NCBI RefSeq assembly: GCF_963678635.1
Contig: NW_026970860.1
Span: forward strand, 1-64,000
From: Symsagittifera roscoffensis
Lineage: Eukaryota; Xenacoelomorpha; Acoela; Convolutidae
Reading direction: 5' to 3'
Length of the DNA: 64,000 bases
Shown here: piece after piece, positions 46,401 to 53,365 of the stretch
Layout of the letters: each line of letters starts with the position of its first letter
How positions within the stretch are numbered: position 1 is the first letter of the stretch
Program-made: the position numbers and the translations under genes
Notes under the pieces: generated by a model
What the model was told of the DNA's origin: nothing
The model's input: the letters and a program-made list of their open reading frames with translations, nothing else
Databases searched by the model: none

Positions 46401-48169
46401 CACCTGAATTACTTACACGAAAAACAACAGTTGAAATACCCAAAAATATAAAATTCTACCTTGCAGAAAACGAAACATCACCTCGATTAGAATGCAAATA
46501 TGCAGTTAAAACTGATATTGAACAATCACAAATAAATAATTTACAACATTTCCCACTTTATTTAGATTGTCAAAATAATCATTATGAAGTTGATCTACTT
46601 GGAACATCAACTTTCAAACCAATCCCATATTCTCAATGGATAAAAAGTAACACCCAACAAAAACGAACAAAACAACACCTACCTAAGAAAGACCATTTTC
46701 CACTAATCGAAAAAGAAGATTTAACTGATAAAATAAATTTATCAGGACCACAAACAAATGATTCAAAATACACAATAAATCAAGTTTTTGACCTCCATGA
46801 CCCACTTGATACAATACCCTTATCTAAATTAGAAATCGAAAACATTTTCCTCCCCCCAACAGAAACAATTACAATTTCAACACTGAAACAATATCAAAAC
46901 CTTGACCCAATAATTCGACAACTGAAATCATGGCACAAATATAAAACTAAACCTATCAAAGCAGATTCAACCATTCTAGGAAACAAAACACTCCTCCGAT
47001 ACTTTCGCAAATTTAACAACACAACAATTAACGAAAAAACAGACCTTTTAGAGTATAACCTAAATGAATCTACAGTTCCCTGTCTCCCTATAAGTATGAT
47101 TCTTATAGCTTTTAATATTTCACATACACAAAATATTAAAGGACACTCTGGATCAGAAAAAACATATTCAAATTTTATACAAAATTTTTACTTCCCAAAT
47201 GCACCGATTTGGATAAAAGTACTATGCAATGATTGTATAGTATGTCAACTGAATAAACCTTACCCAAATCAAAAACAAATAGCACAAAAACAAGATTTTA
47301 AAGGACAAAGTTTGTACTTTAATCACCGTATCTCATTTGATACTAAAGGCCCAATTTCACCCTCATCAGAAGGAAACTCCTACATTATGGTAATTGTTGA
47401 CGCATTTACACATTATGTAGCACTTAACCCAGTACCACATTGTAACGCTTATTACGCTTACACAACACTCTATGAACACTGGATAGCAAAATTCGGACTA
47501 CCAGAAATTTTAGTTACAGACAACGGTACAGAATTCATAAATAATGAAATAATAACACTATGTCATTTATACAACATTAAACACAAACCACGTACATCTC
47601 ATGCACCTTGGACAAACGGCTTAGTCGAAGGTATGAACCGTTCACTACAAGAATATCTTAGATGTATCATCAACGGAAATGATACAAAATATACCGAATG
47701 GTCAGCAGATGTAAAATTATTTCCCTTAGCATATAATTCACAAATCACAACAACTTTAGGAATGTCACCATATGAAATGGTTTTCAACCAAAAGCCACGC
47801 AAACCAATAATGTTTACAGCAAATTCCCATAAAAACGCACAAGGTTATTGTCAACCAACTAAAGACTCAATTTGTTATAACCTACCTTTACATACACACG
47901 ATGAAGATCATTTTCATCACCCACAAATTCTTAAATTAGCCTCCGGTACACACACCGAATGGATTTTAAATAGAGATAAGAAACACAATGAAATTTACCA
48001 AAAAATAACGAAAAAGTTATTACAAAGACAAAACATAAATGAACAAATCAATTCACGTTTTACACCAGCTTCCGATTTAAAAATTGGAACATTTGTTTTA
48101 ATACCTAATTTTAATACTCAAAAAGGAATTTCTAAAAAATTACAACCCCTTCGAAAAGGACCCTACTAA
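40379..48169 (+). CDS. gag-pol: gag-pol polyprotein, stop at the integrase GPY motif
   Basis: One frame of 2,596 codons. Gag is very large: acidic start, Gln/Asn-rich middle, a retrotransposon capsid-like region about 610-780 (around SVEDYLNAV to EQAEITMK), a CCHC knuckle near 842 (CNYCRRYGHSISEC), then an Arg/Asn/Ser/Tyr repeat region about 880-1070. Pol follows in the same frame: aspartic protease IDSGA near 1228; reverse transcriptase about 1570-1800 with YLDD near 1737; RNase H with CDASNFGIGAALL near 1885 and TDHKPI near 1954; integrase with an HHCC finger about 2246-2290 and a D,D35E core (SFDTKGP, TDNGTEF, GLVEG). The frame ends right after LRKGPY. Copy 1 shows about 140 more residues in this position, so this is a nonsense mutation and not the natural end. 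Confidence 0.95.
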   Translation: MSSTHTPGDETPDDDEIFPFIVDADTDRGQHIFCQNLLVNLFEPGISPCKTEFPDVKIKRQIIDHYLKDICNITQQYGIYSIEFTSPNHNNRTYTIQTDDLDLEFSKVFSEYIKSIQYHNSQRANSIFTNEVFAIIYSYISILENELPLTNVSPTETSKHLKVRHEITLLSSYLNIIKENFTKDDVSQHTKHDLQKILAWFIIDYFTHNIDLIAQARKNFRSQNSNDDTAITEQSDYVWDPEWSHPAFISFPQSISSQAIGTISYIRDYVRVIPLTIDATPLNYNTFLPDTQNNSLNSTVIHNENLNGTRNLTQQDIQTPSHFINEEIVHTTTTQQSISPIRPNLTTPRNTNPSQTQVTLQSTVKPSVAPKYSHMDYQTYRPMTIPSKTRKTFTRNNFADHNYNYTHPSKTNYQPQRNFNQYTKPRNWDNPTAQYNSKNFQPNPPQDRSENYPFFQQNKNKKQTSYQMDYLSSDDDFLQPDIFAPNTQEYRRQGIQKTRTNHRNFSPQPIDAQYQQSIQQQNPINIQTFQPIQQQNPMTAHSYQPSQMQNEIPLPYYLQQHEITRNQLSNFSQMPNAAESLQMTMNPYLMGGSSITSNKPLMVFTGTDPEYSVEDYLNAVTANLILNIGPEPINTPLHQNWIHRRTALIQTTLDGAAQKWFSVLPLEIKSNWKRFTQEFSKMFDSERNKQQQRVLCNEIRRLPNETIKQIAVRIETLVRKAYSLNTHDYKNTKMTEILMMTLTPQLRKIAIKKRASHPSSIREPDLDFRKLVDKLEQAEITMKLEETENLKLQYVNKIETTSTNINNIQESETDLVEKITEILNIYEKNPNFKGKPSFKKWCNYCRRYGHSISECRQKQQDSQNKPQKYKEPNKSFYQYMKKDQNLPNKTVHSNNSSGKPLPNNTNYTRNQSPYNSSYRGRSPERRNTYNPSQNHYNRPNSRNNYSRSNSNTQRFVSRSNSQSRNNYYPNNQSRNSSYNRNRNYSYNRNRSYSNNRNQNYPNNRSRNNSYNRSNYNRPNNNYQNRSRNNSQNRHPSYNNRYRNYSQSPHRNNNNYNNSNNRHRSSTPKHQRQINQVQANPETTSDPPGIDDTVTDTLQLNQINCTSSDSESDTENTLAINMIKVENDYESVIYEQPFPSHIYENQSEFLQNNYTTPINSTPTTQETNEINTTNQTNKNTKTKCLNTNHIYQNIQKEQPKEKIWTIPFLLESPRNKEIQPPDLEIDFLIDSGAESNIINIPTWNEIKTLHPKLTPLETSSKLATAQGSTLINYGKIQLFLLPTRTMEQSKILNKPFKQIFHITDIKYNIIGIPFISKYIPTINILNSKILIKDKYTKTKDTSLTFFQRLNKQPPFFSKFYPIFNQQRKHLKPLSGNIYNFSIKQVHQYDKEQNKQKFYMSDFEFKPIHKFFKITISSIKYLKNSNSDIISLHVYNNTPYQVTLPLGLLGYCETNATISPIHEKAYRVNNILQLLDICQSTILNEELSINNIISNENRNTDYFTKTPYFKPTFNISNYTADQQKFLTMFNFQHSQITQDEFEKLAKQLIKYSSVYATSKFDVGKISSSLHLPLKPDAVFKKQRASKVPIHLHDKVNRLLDILEQYNIISPVNKEEQPKGNTFINPVIILAKGESLKIVLDARYLNSLIDESKCNWPIEPIQVILTKINGKYFTTADMNSAYNQMPLDEQSRRLTQFVIGNQQYEFNRLFYGISIGPAAFSAFMSKIFRPLILKKNAITYLDDVFMQSQTKDEMFSVLEKYHQILQNENLKAAPDKSHFFLTRVKFLGHNIERKTITPLKSRIDAIQKLQPPTNKKKIQEFLGMLNFLSKYVYKMQLYLRPFYNILRQQNNFEWNTEHQARFEEIKKLLTEQISNTIPDPDQPFYAMCDASNFGIGAALLQSHNGTNKMNLISANSRLFTQAELRLSTLMRECTAIIYTLTEYEFLILGSKHPTVLFTDHKPIIFLFTQKSNPNHRVYRFQLILMKFPNLHIVWTAGKNLALPDTLSRNTPPELLTRKTTVEIPKNIKFYLAENETSPRLECKYAVKTDIEQSQINNLQHFPLYLDCQNNHYEVDLLGTSTFKPIPYSQWIKSNTQQKRTKQHLPKKDHFPLIEKEDLTDKINLSGPQTNDSKYTINQVFDLHDPLDTIPLSKLEIENIFLPPTETITISTLKQYQNLDPIIRQLKSWHKYKTKPIKADSTILGNKTLLRYFRKFNNTTINEKTDLLEYNLNESTVPCLPISMILIAFNISHTQNIKGHSGSEKTYSNFIQNFYFPNAPIWIKVLCNDCIVCQLNKPYPNQKQIAQKQDFKGQSLYFNHRISFDTKGPISPSSEGNSYIMVIVDAFTHYVALNPVPHCNAYYAYTTLYEHWIAKFGLPEILVTDNGTEFINNEIITLCHLYNIKHKPRTSHAPWTNGLVEGMNRSLQEYLRCIINGNDTKYTEWSADVKLFPLAYNSQITTTLGMSPYEMVFNQKPRKPIMFTANSHKNAQGYCQPTKDSICYNLPLHTHDEDHFHHPQILKLASGTHTEWILNRDKKHNEIYQKITKKLLQRQNINEQINSRFTPASDLKIGTFVLIPNFNTQKGISKKLQPLRKGPY

Positions 48170-48601
48170 ATAATTGCAAAACCCACTGATGTCACATATA
48201 AAATTACCGACTCAAACAAAAAAGAAATCGTTCAACATCGAAACAACCTATTACCTTATTACCCAAAAGAATACGCACTCCGCGAATTAACTCAATTATA
48301 TTCTTTCACAGGATTAAAAATCATTCAAAATGAACCACATCTGAAAAACACAGAACAAAATGATAACCCCACCGAAAATCAAAACACAAAACCAACCGCC
48401 ACCAAAATCAATACACAAAACCATGAAGAATCTCCAAAACAAAGAAAAAATAGAAAAATGACCGAACAAATAATACCCCAAGAAGAAATAGACAAATCAG
48501 AACATAGAAAAACAACAAGACTCCGAAATCAACCACGTAAAAACTACAAAATGTTCATTCCTCAATCTAAAATATTAAAGAAAGTAGAATTTAAAAAGTA
48601 A
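48170..48601 (+). pseudogene. Pol C-terminal tail beyond the premature stop
   Basis: In the same frame as gag-pol the sequence stays open for another 143 codons up to a TAA at 48599-48601. It continues the integrase C-terminal domain (VTYKITDSNKKEIVQHR) and a Lys/Gln/Asn-rich tail. It is similar to copy 1, where the tail's last part lies in a shifted frame. It would be made only by readthrough of the stop at 48167-48169. Confidence 0.8.
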
Positions 48602-49201
48602 TTTTAAGATTTTATACTTCACAATCTTGAAACCTCCGTAACATTTTTCATTTCATTTTTTCAAAATAACATGCTCACAAGTACGCAATAATTCTAGTTC
48701 AAAATAGACCAATAGGATTCATCCAATCCGCCACCTTCTCTAACTCAAACTAAGATCAATTAGACGAATAATCTAGAACTCCAGGCACATCTCTAACTAT
48801 AACTTTACAACCTCCAGGTCAAAAATAAGCAAACCACTCCAACTTGACAGTTAAAATAAATAACACCATAATACCGTACCCCTCCCTTATCTAATAACCC
48901 AAAGATCAACAATATTTCCCCAACTCAGACCACGAATACCCCCAAAACAAATTTAATAACTTAGCCTAAAGTAACAAAATGAAGATTTTAATTAGCCTAA
49001 AGTATAAAAATCTCACCATACCCCGGATCATTTGACAAACAAAAATAAAGAAAAAGACGACCTCCCAGTCACCATAAAAATTACCCCCAACAATTTTTTA
49101 CAAAACTCAACCCACTTGTCAAAAAACTAATAAATAATTCGACCACACTAGAAAATCGCCTCAAACAGCAAAAAATATTCGACCAAGAGATCATTTCTTA
49201 A
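48602..49201 (+). other. Spacer between pol and ORF-c, copy 2
   Basis: About 600 bp without a convincing frame. TTAGCCTAAAGTA occurs twice (near 48960 and 48998) and is conserved in copy 1. No certain splice acceptor for a spliced env-type RNA stands out. Confidence 0.5.
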
Positions 49202-49432
49202 ATGCTTTTCTCTCAAACAGTCGCTCAAATACTTATAAATTTTAAACATTTTTTTTCAATACTTGAAGCTTTTATAATATTTCTTTTTGATCTACTTGAA
49301 TCTTTTCTAATAATCTTAATCATTTTTTGTAACATTTTTTTAATTTTCTACACAATACTCGAACTATTCCTCCAACTTTCCAAAACCCTTGAATATATCC
49401 ACAGGTACGATTTTAACAACTTGTCTAAATGA
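49202..49432 (+). CDS. ORF-c: 76-residue hydrophobic microprotein
   Basis: Starts MLFSQTVAQILINFKHFF. Residues 17-60 are almost all Phe, Ile and Leu with a few acidic residues at intervals, long enough for two membrane passes or one long amphipathic helix. The last 15 residues are polar. Its stop overlaps the ORF-d start as ATGA, which often allows reinitiation. The sequence is conserved in copy 1 (9820-10035) with hydrophobicity-preserving changes. No family recognised. Confidence 0.6.
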   Translation: MLFSQTVAQILINFKHFFSILEAFIIFLFDLLESFLIILIIFCNIFLIFYTILELFLQLSKTLEYIHRYDFNNLSK

Positions 49433-49617
49433 TACGAACAATTTTCAGTAGAACTGATATTTTTTTATTGTTTGTAATTTTCATAACATTTCTATCATCC
49501 CTCATTTTGACAATATGTAAATGTATAAAGAAAGCAATCATCACATTTGCCCTAGCAACAATTTTTTTAATTATTTTTTTGGAAGAATATTATAATAAAC
49601 ATAAACCTTCCCACTAA
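49429..49617 (+). CDS. ORF-d: 62-residue two-helix membrane microprotein
   Basis: Starts MIRTIFSRTDIFLLFVIF. Two hydrophobic segments (about 10-29 and 36-51) flank a basic Cys-containing loop (CKCIKKA), ending in EEYYNKHK. This is a membrane hairpin by appearance. It is nearly identical in copy 1, including length. It overlaps ORF-c by the ATGA start/stop. A viroporin or envelope-assisting role is possible from topology and position before env, but unproven. Confidence 0.6.
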   Translation: MIRTIFSRTDIFLLFVIFITFLSSLILTICKCIKKAIITFALATIFLIIFLEEYYNKHKPSH

Positions 49618-49622
49618 AGTAA

Positions 49623-50759
49623 CAATTCAAAAATCCATCAAAAATTGCTACCCAACAGTCACAGAATCAGTCTTCACCGACATCATCCCAAGATAACCAA
49701 ACACCACCTTCAACTACTCAAAATCCTCCAACATCTACACGTATTTCTTTTCAAGACAATCCATACACTTTTGAAGAACGACACGCTCGTTTATCTGAAC
49801 CACTAGAACCAGTTCAACGACAAGCATCCCTAAGTGAACCAACATATAATCTTTACCCCACACTACCACAAGAACTAAGTAGAATACGAAACCTTAGTCA
49901 AAACCAAAACACAACAGAAATAGATAGACAAATTATACATCCTCGACGAAACAGAAATTTTCAAACTCCCCGAGTTCATTTTGATATACCTCAATCCCCA
50001 TCACAAACCACTCCAGAAAACACCACTGGTATCACACCAGAAACTCCTACACTTTTTTCACAACGAAGCACCTCAAGTCTCCCCTCAGACTACTTAGGTT
50101 CAACACCAACATCTGAACAAGCACGAGAAAATCCTTTTAACCCCCCAAACCTAACATCACGACTTCCATATTGGACTACACATTCATTTACACAAGGTGA
50201 ACCAAATTTAGTCAATGACCCCATAGATATTTCTACGGATACAACAACATCCTCATCACTACCAGAAACATTATCACTACCATCAACACCATCAATAAGC
50301 CAATTTTCACCACTACCCTTTAACTTAAATTTTCCAAATAATCTCGACGCCAGATATCGAGAACAATCATCAATAAATATTCCTTTAAGACTAGATTGGA
50401 ATACATTCACAGCACCTCCACCATTATTTGGACAACATCAAGAAAGTAACCGCCTTCATAACTGGGCACTTAATAGATTACAATATCGCCAAGATATTCA
50501 CAACGATATCCGTGATCACAATATTCAAATACTCCAACAAAACAGTTTACAATTAAAGTTTGAAATCACAGTTAAATTAAACAATATTACACAACATCCC
50601 TACCCATTAAATCCACCTAACATAACAGCTCAATCACTACCACCACCGTTTATAACTACTGAAGTAATATATAAATACGACAGATACACCAAAAACACAA
50701 TTGGTTACATTACATTTTATAACCCATACTCAGGATTATCATACACATGTATATTCTAA
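49623..50759 (+). CDS. ORF-e: 378-codon frame with no ATG, Pro/Ser/Thr-rich
   Basis: The frame opens after a TAA at 49620-49622 and runs to a TAA at 50757-50759 without a stop and without a single in-frame ATG. The first 250 or so codons are rich in Pro, Ser, Thr and Gln with patches such as FEERHARLSEPLEPVQRQ. The last 120 look folded (RLHNWALNRLQYRQDI, then TIGYITFYNPYSGLSY). The end overlaps the env start by 13 bases in another frame. Copy 1 keeps the frame apart from one stop, with mostly silent or mild changes, so it is very likely translated. No overlap exists with the ORF-d frame, so a simple frameshift from ORF-d cannot enter it. Splicing (several CAG acceptors at 49655-49671, all phase 0) or non-AUG initiation is needed. 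The family is unknown. Confidence 0.7.
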   Translation, partial: QFKNPSKIATQQSQNQSSPTSSQDNQTPPSTTQNPPTSTRISFQDNPYTFEERHARLSEPLEPVQRQASLSEPTYNLYPTLPQELSRIRNLSQNQNTTEIDRQIIHPRRNRNFQTPRVHFDIPQSPSQTTPENTTGITPETPTLFSQRSTSSLPSDYLGSTPTSEQARENPFNPPNLTSRLPYWTTHSFTQGEPNLVNDPIDISTDTTTSSSLPETLSLPSTPSISQFSPLPFNLNFPNNLDARYREQSSINIPLRLDWNTFTAPPPLFGQHQESNRLHNWALNRLQYRQDIHNDIRDHNIQILQQNSLQLKFEITVKLNNITQHPYPLNPPNITAQSLPPPFITTEVIYKYDRYTKNTIGYITFYNPYSGLSYTCIF

Positions 50760-53365
50760 AATTATTAATTTTTCTCCAACTCCTTTTTCTAGTAACCTCA
50801 AATCAAAACATAAACCCTTCCCCTCGTACAGGACCACAAGATTTATTAGTAACACATTACGATTGCGAAGAAAATGAACAAAAAACACTACACAAATATG
50901 CAATAAATCAAGTATCACAATGTGAAACAGAACCACAAGCTATAGAAACCACAGATATAATAGCAACACTCTATTCAAAAGCCCGAGCAACAACAGTTAC
51001 AGGTTATAAATTCACAGCAACATTTTCCGAAAAGAAAGTACATTGTTCACAAGTCTCGAACGGAAACAAAAACCGACTTGACCATGAATCATTCTATCAA
51101 AGTAATATAGAACGTCTTTTACATCTCAATCCCGACGATTGTAAAAATGAATTACTTAGACTAAACATCACACGAAATAAAAACTCCCAAAGAAAGTTAG
51201 TAAATTTTCAAGTTTTTTCAGACTCTGTACATCAATCACAACTTGAAAGACACCAAGGACATATAAAACTAGACGAAAAATACCCGTATAACGGCGCACA
51301 CGGACGATTAACCTATGACCTACATGATAAACATTGGATACCACACATTGGTATAAATAACCCATCAAACTGCAAAGCAGACACGAAAAATAAAGGATAC
51401 CAAGAAATAATGTTTTTCGATTGGAAAATACAACTCGAAAAAATACAACTCACACGAGATTTATCTGATAATACAATGATCTATCAAGGAATCCGACTAC
51501 CTTGTAAAAATGATCAAGGATATTGCGACCCTACAACGAGAACACAAGCAACAATTGTTTGGTTCCCCGAAGATACATGTACAACATTTCAAGTAGCAAA
51601 AATACACGCTCGTATGATAAAATTTCACGAAAAATATTTTATACAATCAATTCCATATGAACAAGTCCATCCATCACGCAAACTAAGTTCCGATTTTAGA
51701 AACATAGATAATATAGAAAATAAATTGACACGTTTTCAAATATATCAAGAAACAGAACTTGCATGTAAATACAGGAATCCACTTCACAGAACACAATACT
51801 CTGAAATATTAGTTGAATACGAAAAAGGATTCGACATGACCACTGGAAAAGTGAAAATCGACCCATATGCCACAGGTCATCCTCTAAACGAAGGAACATC
51901 CTATATACCAGTTAATTTTGAAAAAAGCAACGGACAACCTGGTGGACATCTAAAACCTTATGACACCAGAAGCACACGCTTACAAGAACTATCACTAATG
52001 AATACTACATATTTCGGTAATATCCACTATGATATTCATTTGGATATGAAACTAGACTATACAATTAGCCGCATTTTTCAAGAAATGTCACTCTCCGAAT
52101 TAGAAACACTACACCAACTATGCGAATTAGAACGAACACAAATATTACAATCACTTGCACTAGCAGTATTAAAAATACCCTACGCAGGATACTTATTATC
52201 TGGAAATAGATCAAATTTTTTAGACTACGAAGGAAACATCTTATGGTTTTATACTTGTACTAAAAAAGTATCACCACTATACGTTTTTGAAGATAAACGA
52301 TGTTATAAAAGAATCCCTATCTTTTATAAGAATAAAGTACATTTCGTGGATACACTTTCACGAAGAACCTATTTCTGGGATACCGCAGTCCCATGTGGAT
52401 CAGAAAATAGCCACAACGTAGTACAACTAAACCCTGATGAAAATAAATATTACCTTCTCACTCCATATCCCACATTAATGCAATCACTCAAAAAATTTTC
52501 ACCAGAAAGCATTCGCGCTATCGCTCGAAACCCACATATAGACTTACAATCAATAGGAATATACTCAAAATCAGATATTCAACATCACATTAGAACACAA
52601 CAATTCCAGGAATTATTAACACAAATGGACACAATACAAAGACAATCAATTGACCAAAACTTACGCAAACTTGCAGAAACCGCAGGCTTTGCCGATATCT
52701 ACACACAAGACTATAGCGGATATTTTAAAGACATTAAAGATTATATATATCTAAACGGCGAAAAATACCGTCCCCAAGATATATCACCAATTAACATTTT
52801 TAGCTTTGTAACACTCAAAAATGAGATCCTCGATTTTCTAGGATGGCCCTACTACATCTTAGAAAAATTGACTATTTTATACGCAATGTTTAACTTTATT
52901 GGATTTCTTTTCTCACTCTTAAAAGGAATCTACAATACATGTGCTATACACACACAAGTAAACAGACAAGCAAGCGTAGCACGCATACTTTTTGCAGGAT
53001 TTTTTGGAATTTTTTTCACATCTATAAACAAAATTCTTTTAGACGCACAAATAAAAGAATATAACACAAAAATAACAACACGACAAAATACATACGACGA
53101 AGAACATAACAATGTCGACACACAGCCAACGGCACCACAATTACCACCCCTACCAAATAACCATCCACTATCCCTAGTCCCACGAAATTTTCGAAATTTA
53201 GCCATCACACATAATCCAAATTTTAGACTCACCACATCGCAAAGTCCCGTCCAACATATAATAACACATCAATCACAAGATGATAATACTTATGAACAAA
53301 TTATTGAACAACCCCATACCACCGCTTTTCAATCTCAAAATAATAATTTTTTTAGCCCACGATGA
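50747..53365 (+). CDS. env: env: 872-residue envelope glycoprotein, intact
   Basis: A signal-like start (MYILKLLIFLQLLFLV) is followed by a Cys-containing ectodomain with several N-x-S/T sites. At about 455-560 comes a block with spaced LCELERTQ, PYAGYLLSG, FYTCTK, CYKRIPIFY and VPCGSEN. Hydrophobic segments lie at about 708-730 and 744-760, and a 100-residue Pro-rich tail ends the protein. The order 'LC-x-RT, Gly, Y-x-C, CY-x-x-(L/I)P, PC' matches my memory of chuvirus-like glycoproteins of negative-strand RNA viruses. That is an inference and needs a profile search. I see no furin-type site followed by a clear retroviral fusion peptide. The start overlaps ORF-e and the stop overlaps ORF-f (ATGA). 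Env in copy 1 is frameshifted, here it is whole. Confidence 0.85.
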   Translation: MYILKLLIFLQLLFLVTSNQNINPSPRTGPQDLLVTHYDCEENEQKTLHKYAINQVSQCETEPQAIETTDIIATLYSKARATTVTGYKFTATFSEKKVHCSQVSNGNKNRLDHESFYQSNIERLLHLNPDDCKNELLRLNITRNKNSQRKLVNFQVFSDSVHQSQLERHQGHIKLDEKYPYNGAHGRLTYDLHDKHWIPHIGINNPSNCKADTKNKGYQEIMFFDWKIQLEKIQLTRDLSDNTMIYQGIRLPCKNDQGYCDPTTRTQATIVWFPEDTCTTFQVAKIHARMIKFHEKYFIQSIPYEQVHPSRKLSSDFRNIDNIENKLTRFQIYQETELACKYRNPLHRTQYSEILVEYEKGFDMTTGKVKIDPYATGHPLNEGTSYIPVNFEKSNGQPGGHLKPYDTRSTRLQELSLMNTTYFGNIHYDIHLDMKLDYTISRIFQEMSLSELETLHQLCELERTQILQSLALAVLKIPYAGYLLSGNRSNFLDYEGNILWFYTCTKKVSPLYVFEDKRCYKRIPIFYKNKVHFVDTLSRRTYFWDTAVPCGSENSHNVVQLNPDENKYYLLTPYPTLMQSLKKFSPESIRAIARNPHIDLQSIGIYSKSDIQHHIRTQQFQELLTQMDTIQRQSIDQNLRKLAETAGFADIYTQDYSGYFKDIKDYIYLNGEKYRPQDISPINIFSFVTLKNEILDFLGWPYYILEKLTILYAMFNFIGFLFSLLKGIYNTCAIHTQVNRQASVARILFAGFFGIFFTSINKILLDAQIKEYNTKITTRQNTYDEEHNNVDTQPTAPQLPPLPNNHPLSLVPRNFRNLAITHNPNFRLTTSQSPVQHIITHQSQDDNTYEQIIEQPHTTAFQSQNNNFFSPR

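Noticed and set aside
48158-48190. Programmed readthrough or frameshift at the pol stop
   Set aside because: There is no slippery sequence or downstream hairpin that I can see, and copy 1 has no stop at this point, so a simple nonsense mutation is the better reading.
49400-49660. Splicing from the CAG|GTACGA site in ORF-c directly into ORF-e
   Set aside because: The donor is phase 2 while all visible acceptors at the ORF-e start are phase 0, so the join would not keep the ORF-e frame.
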